From positions 38,342,350-38,406,349 of the forward strand of contig NC_088645.1 of assembly GCF_964019385.1 (NCBI RefSeq): 64,000 nucleotides of DNA, in the 5' to 3' direction. Shown here one piece after another: positions 52,047 through 62,444 of this stretch. Below the pieces are notes generated by a model, which saw nothing but the letters and a program-made list of their open reading frames with translations, did no database searches and was not told where the DNA came from. The first letter of the stretch is position 1. Each line of letters starts with the position of its first letter. Both the position numbers and the translations under genes were made by a program. This stretch comes from Sycon ciliatum (lineage: Eukaryota > Porifera > Calcarea > Leucosolenida > Sycettidae).

Positions 52047-53540
52047 ATGGACTACCCTCTCAGCAGTGTCGACATCAAAGGAAGATTGAATGGTGTTGGA
52101 GGGTTCGTGGGGTGTACAAGTTACGACCTCTTACCACCCTTGAACAATGGAGACTTTTGTATCGTCAACACCGACAACGTTCTACCGGTGTACGATGCAC
52201 CGGAAGGTGGACATCATTGGTTGACCGTGTGTCGCGAGCAAAACGTGATCCTGGTTTTTGACAGTTTCGGACGCAGTCTATACACTATGGAGCAAGATTA
52301 CACTGAACCTGCACTGTGCGATTTCTTTAAAGAAGCCTATGCAGACTGTAAGATCATCACCAACACCCAAGCCGTTCAAGACAGAAGCACAGCAGTATGT
52401 GGATGGTATGCCATATTGATGGGAAAGCTATTTTCCAAATATGGTCTGGATGAAGCACTTCGAATTTTCCGAAGAGTCTTCGATGAGGATGAAAAGCTGG
52501 AAAACGATCAACTGGTTCTCAGTTTAGGTGCCTTGCGAGGTGGTGGAGCCTTGTGGGATACGAAAGTGCAAAAAGCACTTCATGATGGAAGACAGAAGAA
52601 GAAGTCGCAGTCCACACCATTCCACACGCAACTGGCTAACGAATTGCACAAACCCAGACGAGTGCATTTCAAAAGACGCAAGGTGAAGAGCAGGTCTGTG
52701 GATCACATCTGGAGTGCCGATCTAGTGGATATGCAACGGTTTGCCCGAAGCAACAAGAACTACAAATTCCTGCTGACCGTCATCGATCTGTACAGTCGCT
52801 ATGCCTGGGCAGTACCCCTGAAAACCAAAACTGGCTCTGCTGTCAGGGATGCATTCGACCTGATCCTGAAAACATCGAACAGGGTACCACAAAAACTATG
52901 GGTAGACGAAGGCAAGGAGTTCTACAATGCAACAATGAAGCAATGGGTCAAGGATCACAACATCATCATGTACAGCACCCACAACGAAGGAAAAGCCGTG
53001 GTGGTGGAACGCTTCAATAGAACACTGAAAGGCAGAATGTGGCGCCATTTCACGGAGAAAGCTACGACACAGTATCTTGACGTCCTTCCTCAGCTTATGG
53101 CCAAGTACAACAGCTCGAAACATCGCAGTATCGGCATGAGTCCCACGAAAGCTTCTCTTGATGGAAAACCAAAAGATGCAGACGTACACTCGAAGCAATC
53201 ACCAGCTAAATTCAAAGTGGGCGATGATGTGCGTTTGGCTGTGGCTAAACGTCATTTCGAGAAAGGGTACACGCCCAACTGGACAGAGGAAGTGTTCGTG
53301 GTAAACGATGTCCTACCCACTGTACCCCACACCTATCGTGTTCAAGACCTGATGGGAGAAGTCATTCAAGGACAGTTCTATGGAGCTGAGCTACAACATG
53401 CCAGACACACAGGATTGAGATTCGATAAGGTGTTGAAATACAACAAGAACAGTCGGCTCGTCAAATGGAAGGGTTATCAAGACGAAAAATTCCATACCTG
53501 GTTAACAAAGAAGGATGTGAATGATCTCAAAAAGTATTAG
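52047..53540 (+). CDS. adenain-type protease fused to DDE integrase with chromodomain
   Basis: One open 497-residue frame. Protease, residues 1-160: H57 in GGHHWLTV, D72 in LVFDSFGR, Q111 and C118 in TQAVQDRSTAVCGWY, the His-Asp-Gln-Cys order of adenovirus protease. Linker: GALRGGGALWD (161-171) contains LRGG/G, matching the adenain cleavage rule (M/L/I)xGG/x. Integrase: D224 (WSADLVDM), D287 (LWVDEGKEF) and E321 (VVVERFNRTLKG), with 33 residues between the last two. A chromodomain-like end (458-494) reads LVKWKGYQDEKFHTWLTKKD. Known Polintons usually encode PRO and INT as separate genes. Cleavage in the linker would free the integrase, by inference. Confidence 0.9.
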   Translation: MDYPLSSVDIKGRLNGVGGFVGCTSYDLLPPLNNGDFCIVNTDNVLPVYDAPEGGHHWLTVCREQNVILVFDSFGRSLYTMEQDYTEPALCDFFKEAYADCKIITNTQAVQDRSTAVCGWYAILMGKLFSKYGLDEALRIFRRVFDEDEKLENDQLVLSLGALRGGGALWDTKVQKALHDGRQKKKSQSTPFHTQLANELHKPRRVHFKRRKVKSRSVDHIWSADLVDMQRFARSNKNYKFLLTVIDLYSRYAWAVPLKTKTGSAVRDAFDLILKTSNRVPQKLWVDEGKEFYNATMKQWVKDHNIIMYSTHNEGKAVVVERFNRTLKGRMWRHFTEKATTQYLDVLPQLMAKYNSSKHRSIGMSPTKASLDGKPKDADVHSKQSPAKFKVGDDVRLAVAKRHFEKGYTPNWTEEVFVVNDVLPTVPHTYRVQDLMGEVIQGQFYGAELQHARHTGLRFDKVLKYNKNSRLVKWKGYQDEKFHTWLTKKDVNDLKKY

Positions 53541-53660
53541 CATTTCATATGTACAATGTAGCTCATGCTTTGGATTAACGTGAATATTATGAATCGCATA
53601 GTATTTACAATGTATTTCATGAGAAGATATGACATATGCTCTAGTATGTGTGGAAATCCC

Positions 53661-56182
53661 TCAGTGCTTTGGAATATCCTTGTGTCCGAATGCCAGGGTG
53701 TTGATACCATCCTCCAGAATGTAACGCTTACTGTCGAATCCACAGAGGGCAATCTTGTGTAGCTCCTCTCCGTGAATGCAATGTCGTCGACTTCGAAGAA
53801 CATTCATTGTTCTCTTCAGCTGAGACTCCTCGACGAGACATGTTCGATAATCATCGACGGTTATGGTGTTTTTCAACACGCTTCTCTGCACACCTTTGGC
53901 ACGCTTGCCATTGTCGTCGTTGTCTTCACAGCGGTATGCGTACATCTTGCTCCGCAAACCAATGAACTCCTTGATGGGTTTGCCACCTAGTTCGTCCTTG
54001 AACTTCCCTACCACCTTCTTGTTGACCGTGCTGTACAGGTGGTGGGATGGTGAATAGTTGGATGTGTCATAGGCTGTTATGTTGTTTGACATATCGGTGT
54101 ACAGATCATCCGTTTGAATATGTACGATCAGACTATCAGTATCAGTGTAGAGCAAACGTACATTTTGTCCATAGCGGGGTAGGAGAACTTCATAGTAAAA
54201 GGAATACATCAAGTGCTTCGACAGATCGAGGATGGCTGTACCCACATAAATGGGTTTATTGAGAGTCACCTTTGTCTTGGCAAACTCGATTGCTATCAGA
54301 TCGTTCTCAAAGGCTACACTGCGGATGTACGAAGGTTTGTTGATGCTTTTCTGGAGACGTGGTTTTTCATCCTGTTCACGAATGAGCTTGATGTTTACTC
54401 TGTTTCGAACGTTTTCCATGGTCTTGCCATATACAGCATTGTTCATCAACTACGATAAACAGGCATACAAAGAAAAGACAAGAAAAACAACAATAAGAAA
54501 ACTGTTATCTTCAGGTCATTCACATTTCCAGTACATACTAGATCCCACACTATCGCTAAATACACACACACACACACACACACATGATGTGGAGTACCCA
54601 CCTTATAGAAGTCTTTCTCGAAATCAGAAGTTGATAGCTTTCTCAGGTCAGTATTAGTGTCGATGTATGGCTTCATCCATGGATGTTGTGTGAAGGAGAG
54701 CACACGATGCACATCTGTAATCTCCACACCCAAGGACACATACTGCTGCAAGTTTCTGTAGTGCAGAACATAGTGCTCTTTCGGTAGTAGATTTGGTACC
54801 AGTTTCTTCGCTTCCAAACCGGTCACCTACAAGAGTACAGTATAGATATACACAAACCTTAGAAGATTAATACAAGCATATCCACCAGATAGACCATGAC
54901 TTACCATTAGTTTCTCTGCCATGTGGGTCTGATATGGAGAAAGCATATCTCGTGTCACCTTCATCTTCTCAGGAGCCAACGGATAGTCATTCATCATGTC
55001 ATGCACACCATCTGGAATCCTTAAATCGCACTCCACCATGTATCCCGTCGAAGAGTCCATTGGATGATCGAGTACCGTCTCCAGAAGATCATCCGTCACT
55101 GCTTCAAAGCAGAAGTCCGACACGGGCAAGGGTTGAGACATGGCCCATCCATATAGATTGTTCGCATCTAAATATTGGATGAAGCTTGTCGGCTCGTCTG
55201 GATTGTACTCCGATAGATATCTGTTGTTGGCGGTGGCGTGTCTAGCGGACACCATGCTTATGCCACCTCTTTTGCCATGCTCAATGAAGTTGAACATGTC
55301 AATGTCGGAAATGAGATGAAGGGACACCTTCGTCATTTTCAGCAGCGAATCCCAGGCAAATCCCGGTAAGGTGAGGTAATTAGCGGGATCCAATCCATAG
55401 GTTGCGTGAGCAGTTCTTCTGAAGTTTTCGAAAACGTCAGCCAACAGCAGCACATCAGTCTCCAGGTAGAGGTCGTGATAGTCTCCTAGATCTTCACAGT
55501 CAAACGCAGTCCATACTGTTTGCGCATAGGCATAGTCTTCATCACTGATACCCTAGGGAATAGAAAATGTACACCAAAAAGAAAAACAAATCAACGAACT
55601 TATTTTAGTAGTTCGCCCACACAATCAATTATTTAGTATGAAGCTGCAGGAAGCGTTCAAACACATTTTGTCTTATTTTAGTACTTCGAAGTAAGATGGT
55701 GAAAAAAGAAAGAGAGAAAGATCTACTATATCTATCACACTACTCACCGTGTTCGTTAGCGTTGAGTGGAATGCATCCTTGGGTGGTAGACGCGTTTCTT
55801 CGAATTGGTCGTACGACCCCATATATTCATACGGGTAGACACCCTTTCGTGTCAACAGTTTGCGTTCATCCTCGTCTGGAAATCGTGCGGATAGAAGGGC
55901 GAATGCATCTGGTGGTGTGGCCGAAACCAACCGGTCTAGGGAGGTGTTCAAGAATGCCAGGCTGTCGATGAACTGGAACTGTCTCCATCCGAATGTGACA
56001 TATTTTTCACTGTTGATGGGAATCACTTTGATAGCACCGAGACGCTTGGTCTGAGAAGAAAGAAAAAGAGGAGACACAGTTTTAAGGTGCAGCTGTAAAG
56101 ATGAATATCAATCATATAAACGTGAATATGAGTACCAACATAGTAATGATCTTCCTTCTTAGAAAAACATCATGATCCACGC

Positions 56183-56216
<34 letters not shown>

Positions 56217-58120
56217 CACGCATATGTAACGTACCCGTTCTTGTCCTTTCTCGTTCACATACGTAATCTCATCAGTGGATGTTCTCCCAATGGCAGATAT
56301 GATGTGATGAGAATCGTATCCCTTCAAGTTATGAAAGATCACAGGAATCTTGATCTTGAACGGCTCAATCCGCATGTTCAGGTTACAATGGTTGTGTGCT
56401 GCACCACGGTAAGCACCGGTGATGTGACAGTGGTCACGTACACGATCGCTACCCAACGCTTCACCACAGATCCAACAGGAGACTACCGTTTCAAATTCAC
56501 GTTGCTGACTTTCTGAAATGATCATTTGACCAGCATTACATGCTAGAAGCTCATCACGGATAGTCTCCTCCTCTTGCTCAAGTGACAGCAGAAAACAGAA
56601 CATAGAATCTTCTCCACGGTAGAAGAAACGGTTCGTGACGACGCCATCAGATCGTACTACAATGTACGAACAGGAACAGGCTACATGCTTGTTCTTTTGG
56701 AATGTCGAATGACCGATTTTCTTGACAGCGGACAGAGGTTCTATGAAGGCCTCACAATCGGCATAGATCACCTGCATTTGAGAGAGAGAGAGAGAGAGAA
56801 GTAGGAATAGCAGCAGGGACAACACCGAGTAAAACAGCGGAAAAGACAGATAGAGAATTAGGAATAGCTGCAGAGACAACACCGAGTAAAACAGCAGAAA
56901 GGTGAACAATCAGAGTCAAGAAACATGTGCAGGAAAGAAAAGAAAAGAAAAAAAAAAAAAAAAAAAAAAAAAACAGACCACAGTGTGTTCACCTTGATTA
57001 AATGTTCTACTTACAAATGGGGCTTGAAGCTGCTTGTTCACATTCCTGAACATCACTCTATCGCCAGCCTTTGGCATCTTCACCGTGGCTTCAGGATGTT
57101 CACTGCAGTACATCATATGATTATTCAATGCCTTCTCCGTGACGTGTGTTGAGAGACATCTGAAGCAGACGAAATGTGCTCGACGTGCTCCAGTAGCAAC
57201 AAGACGACTGAATGATTTTATCCACACCCAGTGCTGCACCTCCACGTCATTGCGTTCGTCTTGGATGAGCAATACATTGATGGCGGTCTGCGGATGCTGA
57301 GAAATTCTTAACGGATATATGACTTTCTCTTCATATCCGAAGACGTTGATGTAAAGACCGTCGTTCAGTCTTTCGATGACTGGTATGTCTTCCAGTTTTG
57401 CTGGAAACTCGATGCCGCTCACATCCACAGTATCCGCATGTTCTGCGTACGACGATTGACGACATGGATGAGACTTGTCTGCCGAAAATTTAGCAGCCAG
57501 TATTGACCATCTAAAGTACGGATGACATAAGACATGGACAGGCGGCATACAGTTCAATCCATACACCGTATCACCACACTGAAACCCCACTGCTATACTT
57601 ACAGTAAACACTTGTTGTCAGTGTTCTGCACGTTAACAATGGCCTTCTTCGACTTCAACTCCGGTGGCAAGGGGATGTACGAACTTCCTCCAAGTACACA
57701 GTAGCGTGACATTTCGATGTGTAAACAGGAAATCCGTTCAACTACCCAACCTGATCCATGACGAACGAAATCATCAAGACGAGCGTTGATCTGAGCAATC
57801 ATCCTACTGAGAAGGTCCCTCAGCTCCATGGTGTTGAGCACCAGCGTTGTACTCGATCGGAAGAAGAATGTGTTGGAAACCATTTGTCCTGTAGCAGGAT
57901 TCAGCTTCTGCATCACCACCTGAACTACCAAAGAACACTTGTACTGACCCCATTGCTCAATATTCTCTTCAAGAAGCAGCTCCAGCGACGGTAGAACATG
58001 AGAGAAAAACTTTAGTACATCTGCAAACTCTTGATCAGGACAATAACTAAAGAATTGCAACAGATCAGATGATCTCACTACATCAAAAGACTGACGAGGT
58101 TTCTTCCGAAGGGGTTCCAT
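53661..58120 (-). CDS. protein-primed DNA polymerase B, seven exons
   Basis: Exons (minus): 58120-57603, 57510-57015, 56771-56235, 56050-55748, 55552-54905, 54826-54602, 54449-53661. They sum to 3516 nt, exactly 1172 codons, and every intron has GT...AG. Domains: N-terminal Polinton region (NVQNTDNKC, then WSILAA across intron 1; GIEFPAKLEDIP), Cys/His fingers (HFVCFRCLSTHV; CWICGEALGSDRVRDHCH), exonuclease I YADCEAF, II IFHNLKGYDSHH, III LETDVLLLADVFENFR, Pol A YLDANNLYGWAM, Pol B NNAVYGKTMENV, Pol C LLYTDTDSLIV. It replicates the element from a terminal-protein primer. The start at 58120 (MEPLRKKPR) lies 58 nt after the TATA box; an ATG at 58153 is too close to it. Confidence 0.92.
54562..54583 (+). 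repeat. (CA)n in PolB intron 6
   Basis: Pure dinucleotide run inside the intron, outside coding sequence. Confidence 0.85.
56186..56215 (+). repeat. (CA)n in PolB intron 3
   Basis: Dinucleotide run within the third intron. Confidence 0.85.
56779..56973 (+). repeat. simple repeats in PolB intron 2
   Basis: A GA run at 56779-56799 (the polypyrimidine tract next to the acceptor on the coding strand), a duplicated block of about 58 bp ending AACACCGAGTAAAACAGC(A/G)G, and poly-A at about 56947-56973. Confidence 0.8.
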
Positions 58121-58178
58121 CCTGAGCAGGGGTGGTGGCGGACAACCACACAATGGCTTGACAAGGTACCGAGGATCT

Positions 58179-58188
58179 ATTTTTATAG
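58179..58188 (-). promoter_or_regulatory. TATA box of the PolB gene
   Basis: TATAAAAATA on the minus strand, 58 nt before the chosen PolB ATG at 58120. Confidence 0.65.
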
Positions 58189-58249
58189 GGTTTTCGTAAT
58201 AGTTGAATTCGGAATAACTGGTTGTTTTTCAATAAACCAATCCACTCAT

Positions 58250-58346
58250 CTCCCGCTGGAAACAATTAACCACTTACCGCACTTCCCGCTGAAAACATGT
58301 GACCAATTAGCGCACTTCCCGCTGAAATCACGTTCATCCTTTTATC
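58250..58346 (-). promoter_or_regulatory. three 32-bp promoter repeats with TCCCGCTG(A/G)AA
   Basis: TCCCGCTGGAAA, TCCCGCTGAAAA and TCCCGCTGAAAT begin at 58251, 58283 and 58315, a 32-bp period. They lie between PolB (-) and the small + ORF, so they may act on both. The CTTCCCGC core is close to the E2F site TTTSSCGC (TTCCCGC), as in adenovirus early promoters; this is a resemblance only. Confidence 0.6.
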
Positions 58347-58447
58347 GCGCATTGACCCATGTTCCACACTTCACAGTGAAATCAGTGCTGCAATGATGTA
58401 CTGTGACGTCAATGCATGGATGCATGATCTGTGCATCTGAGGTCAAG

Positions 58448-58684
58448 ATGAATCCGGTATTCCAGCAGCTAAAAGTTCGAGAAAGAATTGTTGTATGTCG
58501 AAAAGAATTATACGAGAGGAAAGCTAGAAAAATTCTACACCTCATGGACCTTTCGATTACGGACATAGATGGAAAACTAATTGACTTATGTCAATGGAAA
58601 GATTCCAAACCCGAACCAAAAAAGACACGGCATGTCGCGAGCAACGTTTTGGTTTTTGGCGCGGAAAATGATCCGAAAAATTGA
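58448..58684 (+). CDS. small divergent Polinton ORF, unknown
   Basis: 78 residues from MNPVFQQLKVRER; an upstream in-frame ATG (58403) adds 15 residues of poor quality. The protein is helical at first (RERIVVCRKELYERKARKI), then has a short DIDGKLIDLCQWKD segment and a basic tail. It is transcribed away from PolB behind the shared repeats and ends 180 bp before the right terminal repeat. No family recognised. It could be an early regulator or the C-terminal part of a lost gene. Confidence 0.4.
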   Translation: MNPVFQQLKVRERIVVCRKELYERKARKILHLMDLSITDIDGKLIDLCQWKDSKPEPKKTRHVASNVLVFGAENDPKN

Positions 58685-58865
58685 AATTACAAGTCAAAAT
58701 ACTGCAAAACTATGAGTTCTGATTAATATAAAATTGGAAAAAGTGAGATAACATTGACATTTGAAATAGTAATATTTTAGACATCGGAATGCAATATTAT
58801 GATGTAGGGTAGGACATATTACCCACACCCTAAAAATCAAAATTAATGATACATGTAGAATTCCA

Positions 58866-59115
58866 AATCATGACACCATATTACCTTATTGTTTAGGGTA
58901 GAGCATAACACCCCAATACATATTTTCAATAATACCCCCTTTTTTTTTTGAGGTAGGGGCACCCCCTGGCACATATTTTTATCCGCAAAAAAACCGGGCC
59001 AAAAATAATTTTCACCGCAAAAATGGGGTACTATTAGTACCCCATTTTTCAATAATACCCCATTTTTTGGGACCCGGGCGCCCCCTGGCCCAGAACCCGC
59101 TCGTCCATTCCTACT
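58866..59115 (-). repeat. Polinton right terminal inverted repeat
   Basis: 250 bp, the complement of 41948-42199, differing by two bases in a poly-A run. It ends CCATTCCTACT. Confidence 0.95.
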
Positions 59116-59121
59116 ATTCCT
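59116..59121. repeat. Polinton target-site duplication, right
   Basis: ATTCCT, identical to 41942-41947. Confidence 0.9.
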
Positions 59122-59370
59122 CTCCATCACGATCCAGGAAAATCTCGGAGTCCTTGACACCTGGAATCTCTGCTCGCTTGGTGAACAGGCCCTACCGCAC
59201 GGCTCGGAAAAATAAAAGTTTCATCGCTCGCACAGTCACACTTTCTACTGTAGTATCATCGCCGGGCAAGATTATCGAGAAGCTGATAACCTTTGATTTG
59301 ATACTGGCTAGAGAATGCTCACCAGAACAGCCATCGATCGATCATCTGGGTGTTTCTTTCTTTTCTTGTC
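59122..59370. other. non-coding right flank of the Polinton
   Basis: No gene recognised; an open + frame at 59067-59453 spans the TIR and has no domain. Confidence 0.3.
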
Positions 59371-59490
59371 AACTGTTGTGTATAGTGTTTGTCGCCGTAT
59401 TGTCCCTCTCTGTGTTGCTTCTCTCTCATCTATTATACGCATACTCGTTGTAAATATATCAGTCTTTGTCTTGACCCACAATGGACTCCT
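59371..59490 (+). repeat. LTR-like repeat, copy shared with 62069-62180
   Basis: About 110 bp (GTTGTGTATAGT, CGCCGTATTGTC, TCTCTCATCTATTATAC, CAGTCTTTGTCTTG) occurs here and at 62069-62180. It ends CCCACA followed by a TGG-starting stretch, as an LTR end before a primer-binding site would. The internal region of an element is not readable downstream. Confidence 0.5.
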
Positions 59491-60004
59491 GCGTGGCTAC
59501 AGGCGAACACATGGTGGCAGCTGTTGTGTCTACGCGTTTAGAATTAGGAAAGAACCCTCTCCCCCTCTAGCAAGCAGTTCGAGCATCCCCAGCTCCGGGC
59601 CAGTCTCCTCATCGTCGTCGTCGTCATGCGTCGTCGTCGTCAGTCAAACGTTTGGGAACACTAAATGTCAGTCCGGTCATGCCTGGCTTGCACTACGGTC
59701 TGCTTGTGCCATCCTACTTGTGAACTATATTCTTCATCAGCAGTCACGCCACTGCTCCTTGTCTCTCCTGACCGTCTTCCCTGTCCAGCCAGTTCATCGT
59801 CCCGCATGCTCTATCTCTCGGCTGCTCCAATAAGCCTGCTGTTGAGCACTAATCGCCATGTCCCCATGCCGTGCTCAATCCATCCGCCTGGGAGAGAATG
59901 AGATGTCACTGTATGGACGTGCCTCGGCCTCGAGCGTTCCGGATCCTCTCTGACTTATGAAGGAAGGAATTGTCAGGCGCATGGTTAGCTGTAGCTCATT
60001 CTCT
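59491..60004. other. non-coding; CGT-trinucleotide run
   Basis: Contains a (CGT)n-like run at 59608-59640 and no gene. It may be the 5' leader or gag remnant of the LTR element at 59371. Confidence 0.3.
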
Positions 60005-60985
60005 TTTTGCGCTTTCGATTACACGTTTACACAATTCTGGAACTGTTTTTTTAAATTCTGGAATGACCAGAATGAGCGGATTCCGGCCTTGTAAACGAAC
60101 GACTGGAATTCACAACGCATTTTATTAAAGTCATGTCACAAACAAAATTGATGAATCGTAAAAAGGGATCACGTACAAACTCACGCGCACGTGGACCCAG
60201 CATCGCGCACACGCCGGCCAGGGAGGCTCTTCGCGCGACATGACCAGCCCGGTAACACACCGAATGGCGCCAGAATTAGAGAAATTCCCCATTCTCGCTC
60301 CACATATACGGGCATACACAGAGACATAGACAGCAATAGCGACAACACACAAAGTGAAGGGTAGTTGGCCGCAGCCAGATGTGAACCGGATAACGAGTGA
60401 GGTATGGAAGCAAGCAAGGACTGAGAACAGAGTGTCTCAGATAGAATAGTCGTGCCAGTGGATAGCAGAAATAGGCCATGATGCAGAACCACTTGGGACC
60501 GTCAGATTAATTTTCCTGGACCGAGCCAGCCGGGAAAAAACCCTCGCGCCGACGGACGCATTTGTGAGGGAAAAAACCGGGTGTATATCCCCAATGGCGA
60601 TTAGGCATCATGTAGGCCTGGCAAGCACATCACGGCAAACAGTGATAAAAGCATTGATAATATGCACAGAAATAAAGGGTGGGAGGGCAGGGACACTGGT
60701 GAGACTCAAAACTGACTGAAGAAGTCAGGAAAAGAAGCGACAACAAAGAACACACCAGATGCCATATATGCAACTGAAAATATTTCGCGAGAAATCATTT
60801 CTCGCCTATCTCGCTGCGCTCGGCCGGCGAGAAATACAACCTCTCTTCAGAATTGACGGATTCCACGGAATTGGATAAAATCAATTCTAACGACGGAATT
60901 TGTCACTTTTTGTGTAATCGAACTGTGCATCAACAATAACTAATTCTAGAATTGACCGAAATGCATGTAATCGAAAGCGCCTTTT
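60005..60985. mobile_element. possible DNA element with GCGCTTTCGATTAC ends
   Basis: GCGCTTTCGATTACA near 60017 and its complement (TGTAATCGAAAGCGC) near 60966-60980 are inverted, about 960 bp apart. Both are followed inward by AATTCTGGAAC/AATTCTAGAATT-like sequence. No transposase. It contains the dispersed repeat at 60294-60385. The ends are short and no target duplication was confirmed. Confidence 0.4.
60294..60385. repeat. dispersed repeat shared with 24391-24480
   Basis: Same 90-bp block (ACAGAGACATAGACAGCAAT core), same orientation. Adjacent sequence differs. Confidence 0.75.
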
Positions 60986-61362
60986 GTGTTTCATTTTTTT
61001 GTTTTGACCTGTTCACTTGCGGTATGATGTACATTCTCAATCGTACATCACTGAACACCAGACGTGCGGACATTCTCACTCAGTCACATCTTGTTCTCGC
61101 TGTTGCTGGAGTCAAACCAGACGTTGTACCTCTCTGCGATGGCCTTGCCAAACGTGAGAGCCCTGGGCGAGCGTGCTTCTTTATTCTTTCTATTCACTCT
61201 CGATCTGTTCATTGTTATTCTCGAAATTCTTCATTAGTTTTTCAAACAAAAGAATACTCTCTAGTGTAGCTGTGCAAATGCTAGGCATGCCGTGCTACTT
61301 ACGGTATGTTGTGTAGGCCCTAGCTCGTCTCTCAATCTCCTTGATTTGCACTATTAAAATAT
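60986..61362. other. non-coding
   Basis: A 105-codon + frame (60952-61269) has no recognisable domain. Nothing else is visible. Confidence 0.3.
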
Positions 61363-61942
61363 TTTAGCACACGAAGAGACGAAGCTAGTTGAAAATCTGA
61401 TGAGGCCTTTCGTACCATTTCTCTCCAAAATCAGTACATGGTGATAATATGACGAAGCACAACAATGTCAATTTATACAGCATATTGGCGGAAAAATCAT
61501 GATGAAACGTACACAGGCTGAATGATAGTGTGAGTTGCGTCAAAGAGTACACGCACTATAACAGGGAGTTGGGAAGTCAAAATAGCACTAGCTTCCTAAC
61601 AAACTTCTTGCCTTAATGCAGTATGTAAGAATGTTCCAGAGCACTTCAAGATTCACGTGCGGGCTCGCAGCAAATGTCACCTAGATGGGCTAGAGGCTGT
61701 TTACATTGCCAAGCTACAGCCTGAGTTGTGTAGACGGAAGGAGTTTGTTAGGAAGCTAGTACTATTTTGACTTCCCACCTCCCTGTTATTGTGCGTGTAC
61801 TCTTTGGCGCAACTCACACTATCATTCAGCCTGAGTACGTTTCATCATGATTTTTCTGCCAATATGCTTTATAAATTGACATTGTTGTGCTTCGTCACAT
61901 TATCACCATGTACTAGCTTCGTCTCTTCTTGTGCTAATATGT
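61363..61942. mobile_element. foldback/MITE with long inverted arms
   Basis: The left arm (61363-61608) and right arm (61736-61942) are inverted copies: TTAGCACACGAAGAGACGAA against TTCGTCTCTTCTTGTGCTAA, and so on through TCATGATGAAACGTAC and AACTCACACTATCATTCAG. The left arm has a unique insert of about 45 bp after the first 30 bp. The loop is about 125 bp. No ORF. Confidence 0.75.
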
Positions 61943-62068
61943 TTCCCTCCGACTAAGTCTCTATATATAGTATTTTGCTTGTTCTTTTTTTGCTTCCCGA
62001 AAAAGGGATATATTGTATACATAAGTCTTTTCTCCTCCCCCCCCCCCTCCTTCTTCCCCGGAAAGGGA

Positions 62069-62180
62069 GATGTTGTGTATAGTTCTTGTCGCCGTATTGT
62101 CTCCCTCCGTATTGTTTCTCTCTCATCTATTATACACATGCTCGTTGTAGATAATCAGTCTTTGTCTTGTCCCACAAGGG
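62069..62180 (+). repeat. LTR-like repeat, second copy
   Basis: Matches 59371-59490. It is preceded by a CT/C homopolymer stretch (62030-62060) and followed by an imperfect repeat of GGAATC(C/T)TG. Confidence 0.5.
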
Positions 62181-62227
62181 AATCTTGAGAGGAGAGAGAA
62201 TCCTGAGAGGTCCCACAAAGGAATCCT

Positions 62228-62289
62228 GTGTGTGTGTGTGTTTATGTGTGTGTTTTTGGATGTGTCTGTGTGTGAGTGCATGCATGCAC

Positions 62290-62362
<73 letters not shown>

Positions 62363-62415
62363 CATGTGTGCGTGTGCATCAACATGTGTATGACTGTGGC
62401 TATGTGTGTACATGT
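62228..62415 (+). repeat. TG-rich microsatellite before ankyrin exon 2
   Basis: An interrupted (TG)n run with a pure stretch at about 62293-62358. It mirrors the run at 11752-11935 before the other ankyrin exon. Confidence 0.95.
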
Positions 62416-62444
62416 CTTGTCTTTAATTTTGCTGCTACTTTCAG

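Larger units (their letters stand above)
41948..59115. mobile_element. complete Polinton/Maverick element (17,168 bp)
   Basis: The ends are AGTAGG...CCTACT with inverted repeats of 252 and 250 bp and a perfect 6-bp target duplication, all standard for Polintons. It carries protein-primed PolB, integrase, adenain-like protease, FtsK/HerA-type packaging ATPase, major and minor capsid proteins, and several less usual genes (TFIIB-like, collagen-like fibre, basic core protein, two-TM protein). Structural and packaging genes run rightward; PolB runs leftward from the right end. All frames are open and the two terminal repeats differ only by two bases in a poly-A run, so insertion is recent. It may be an endogenous virus-like element able to form particles (inference). 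Confidence 0.95.

Noticed and set aside
41948-59115. Free virus or bacterial contamination rather than an integrated element
   Set aside because: The perfect 6-bp host duplication and the introns in PolB show insertion into eukaryotic DNA.
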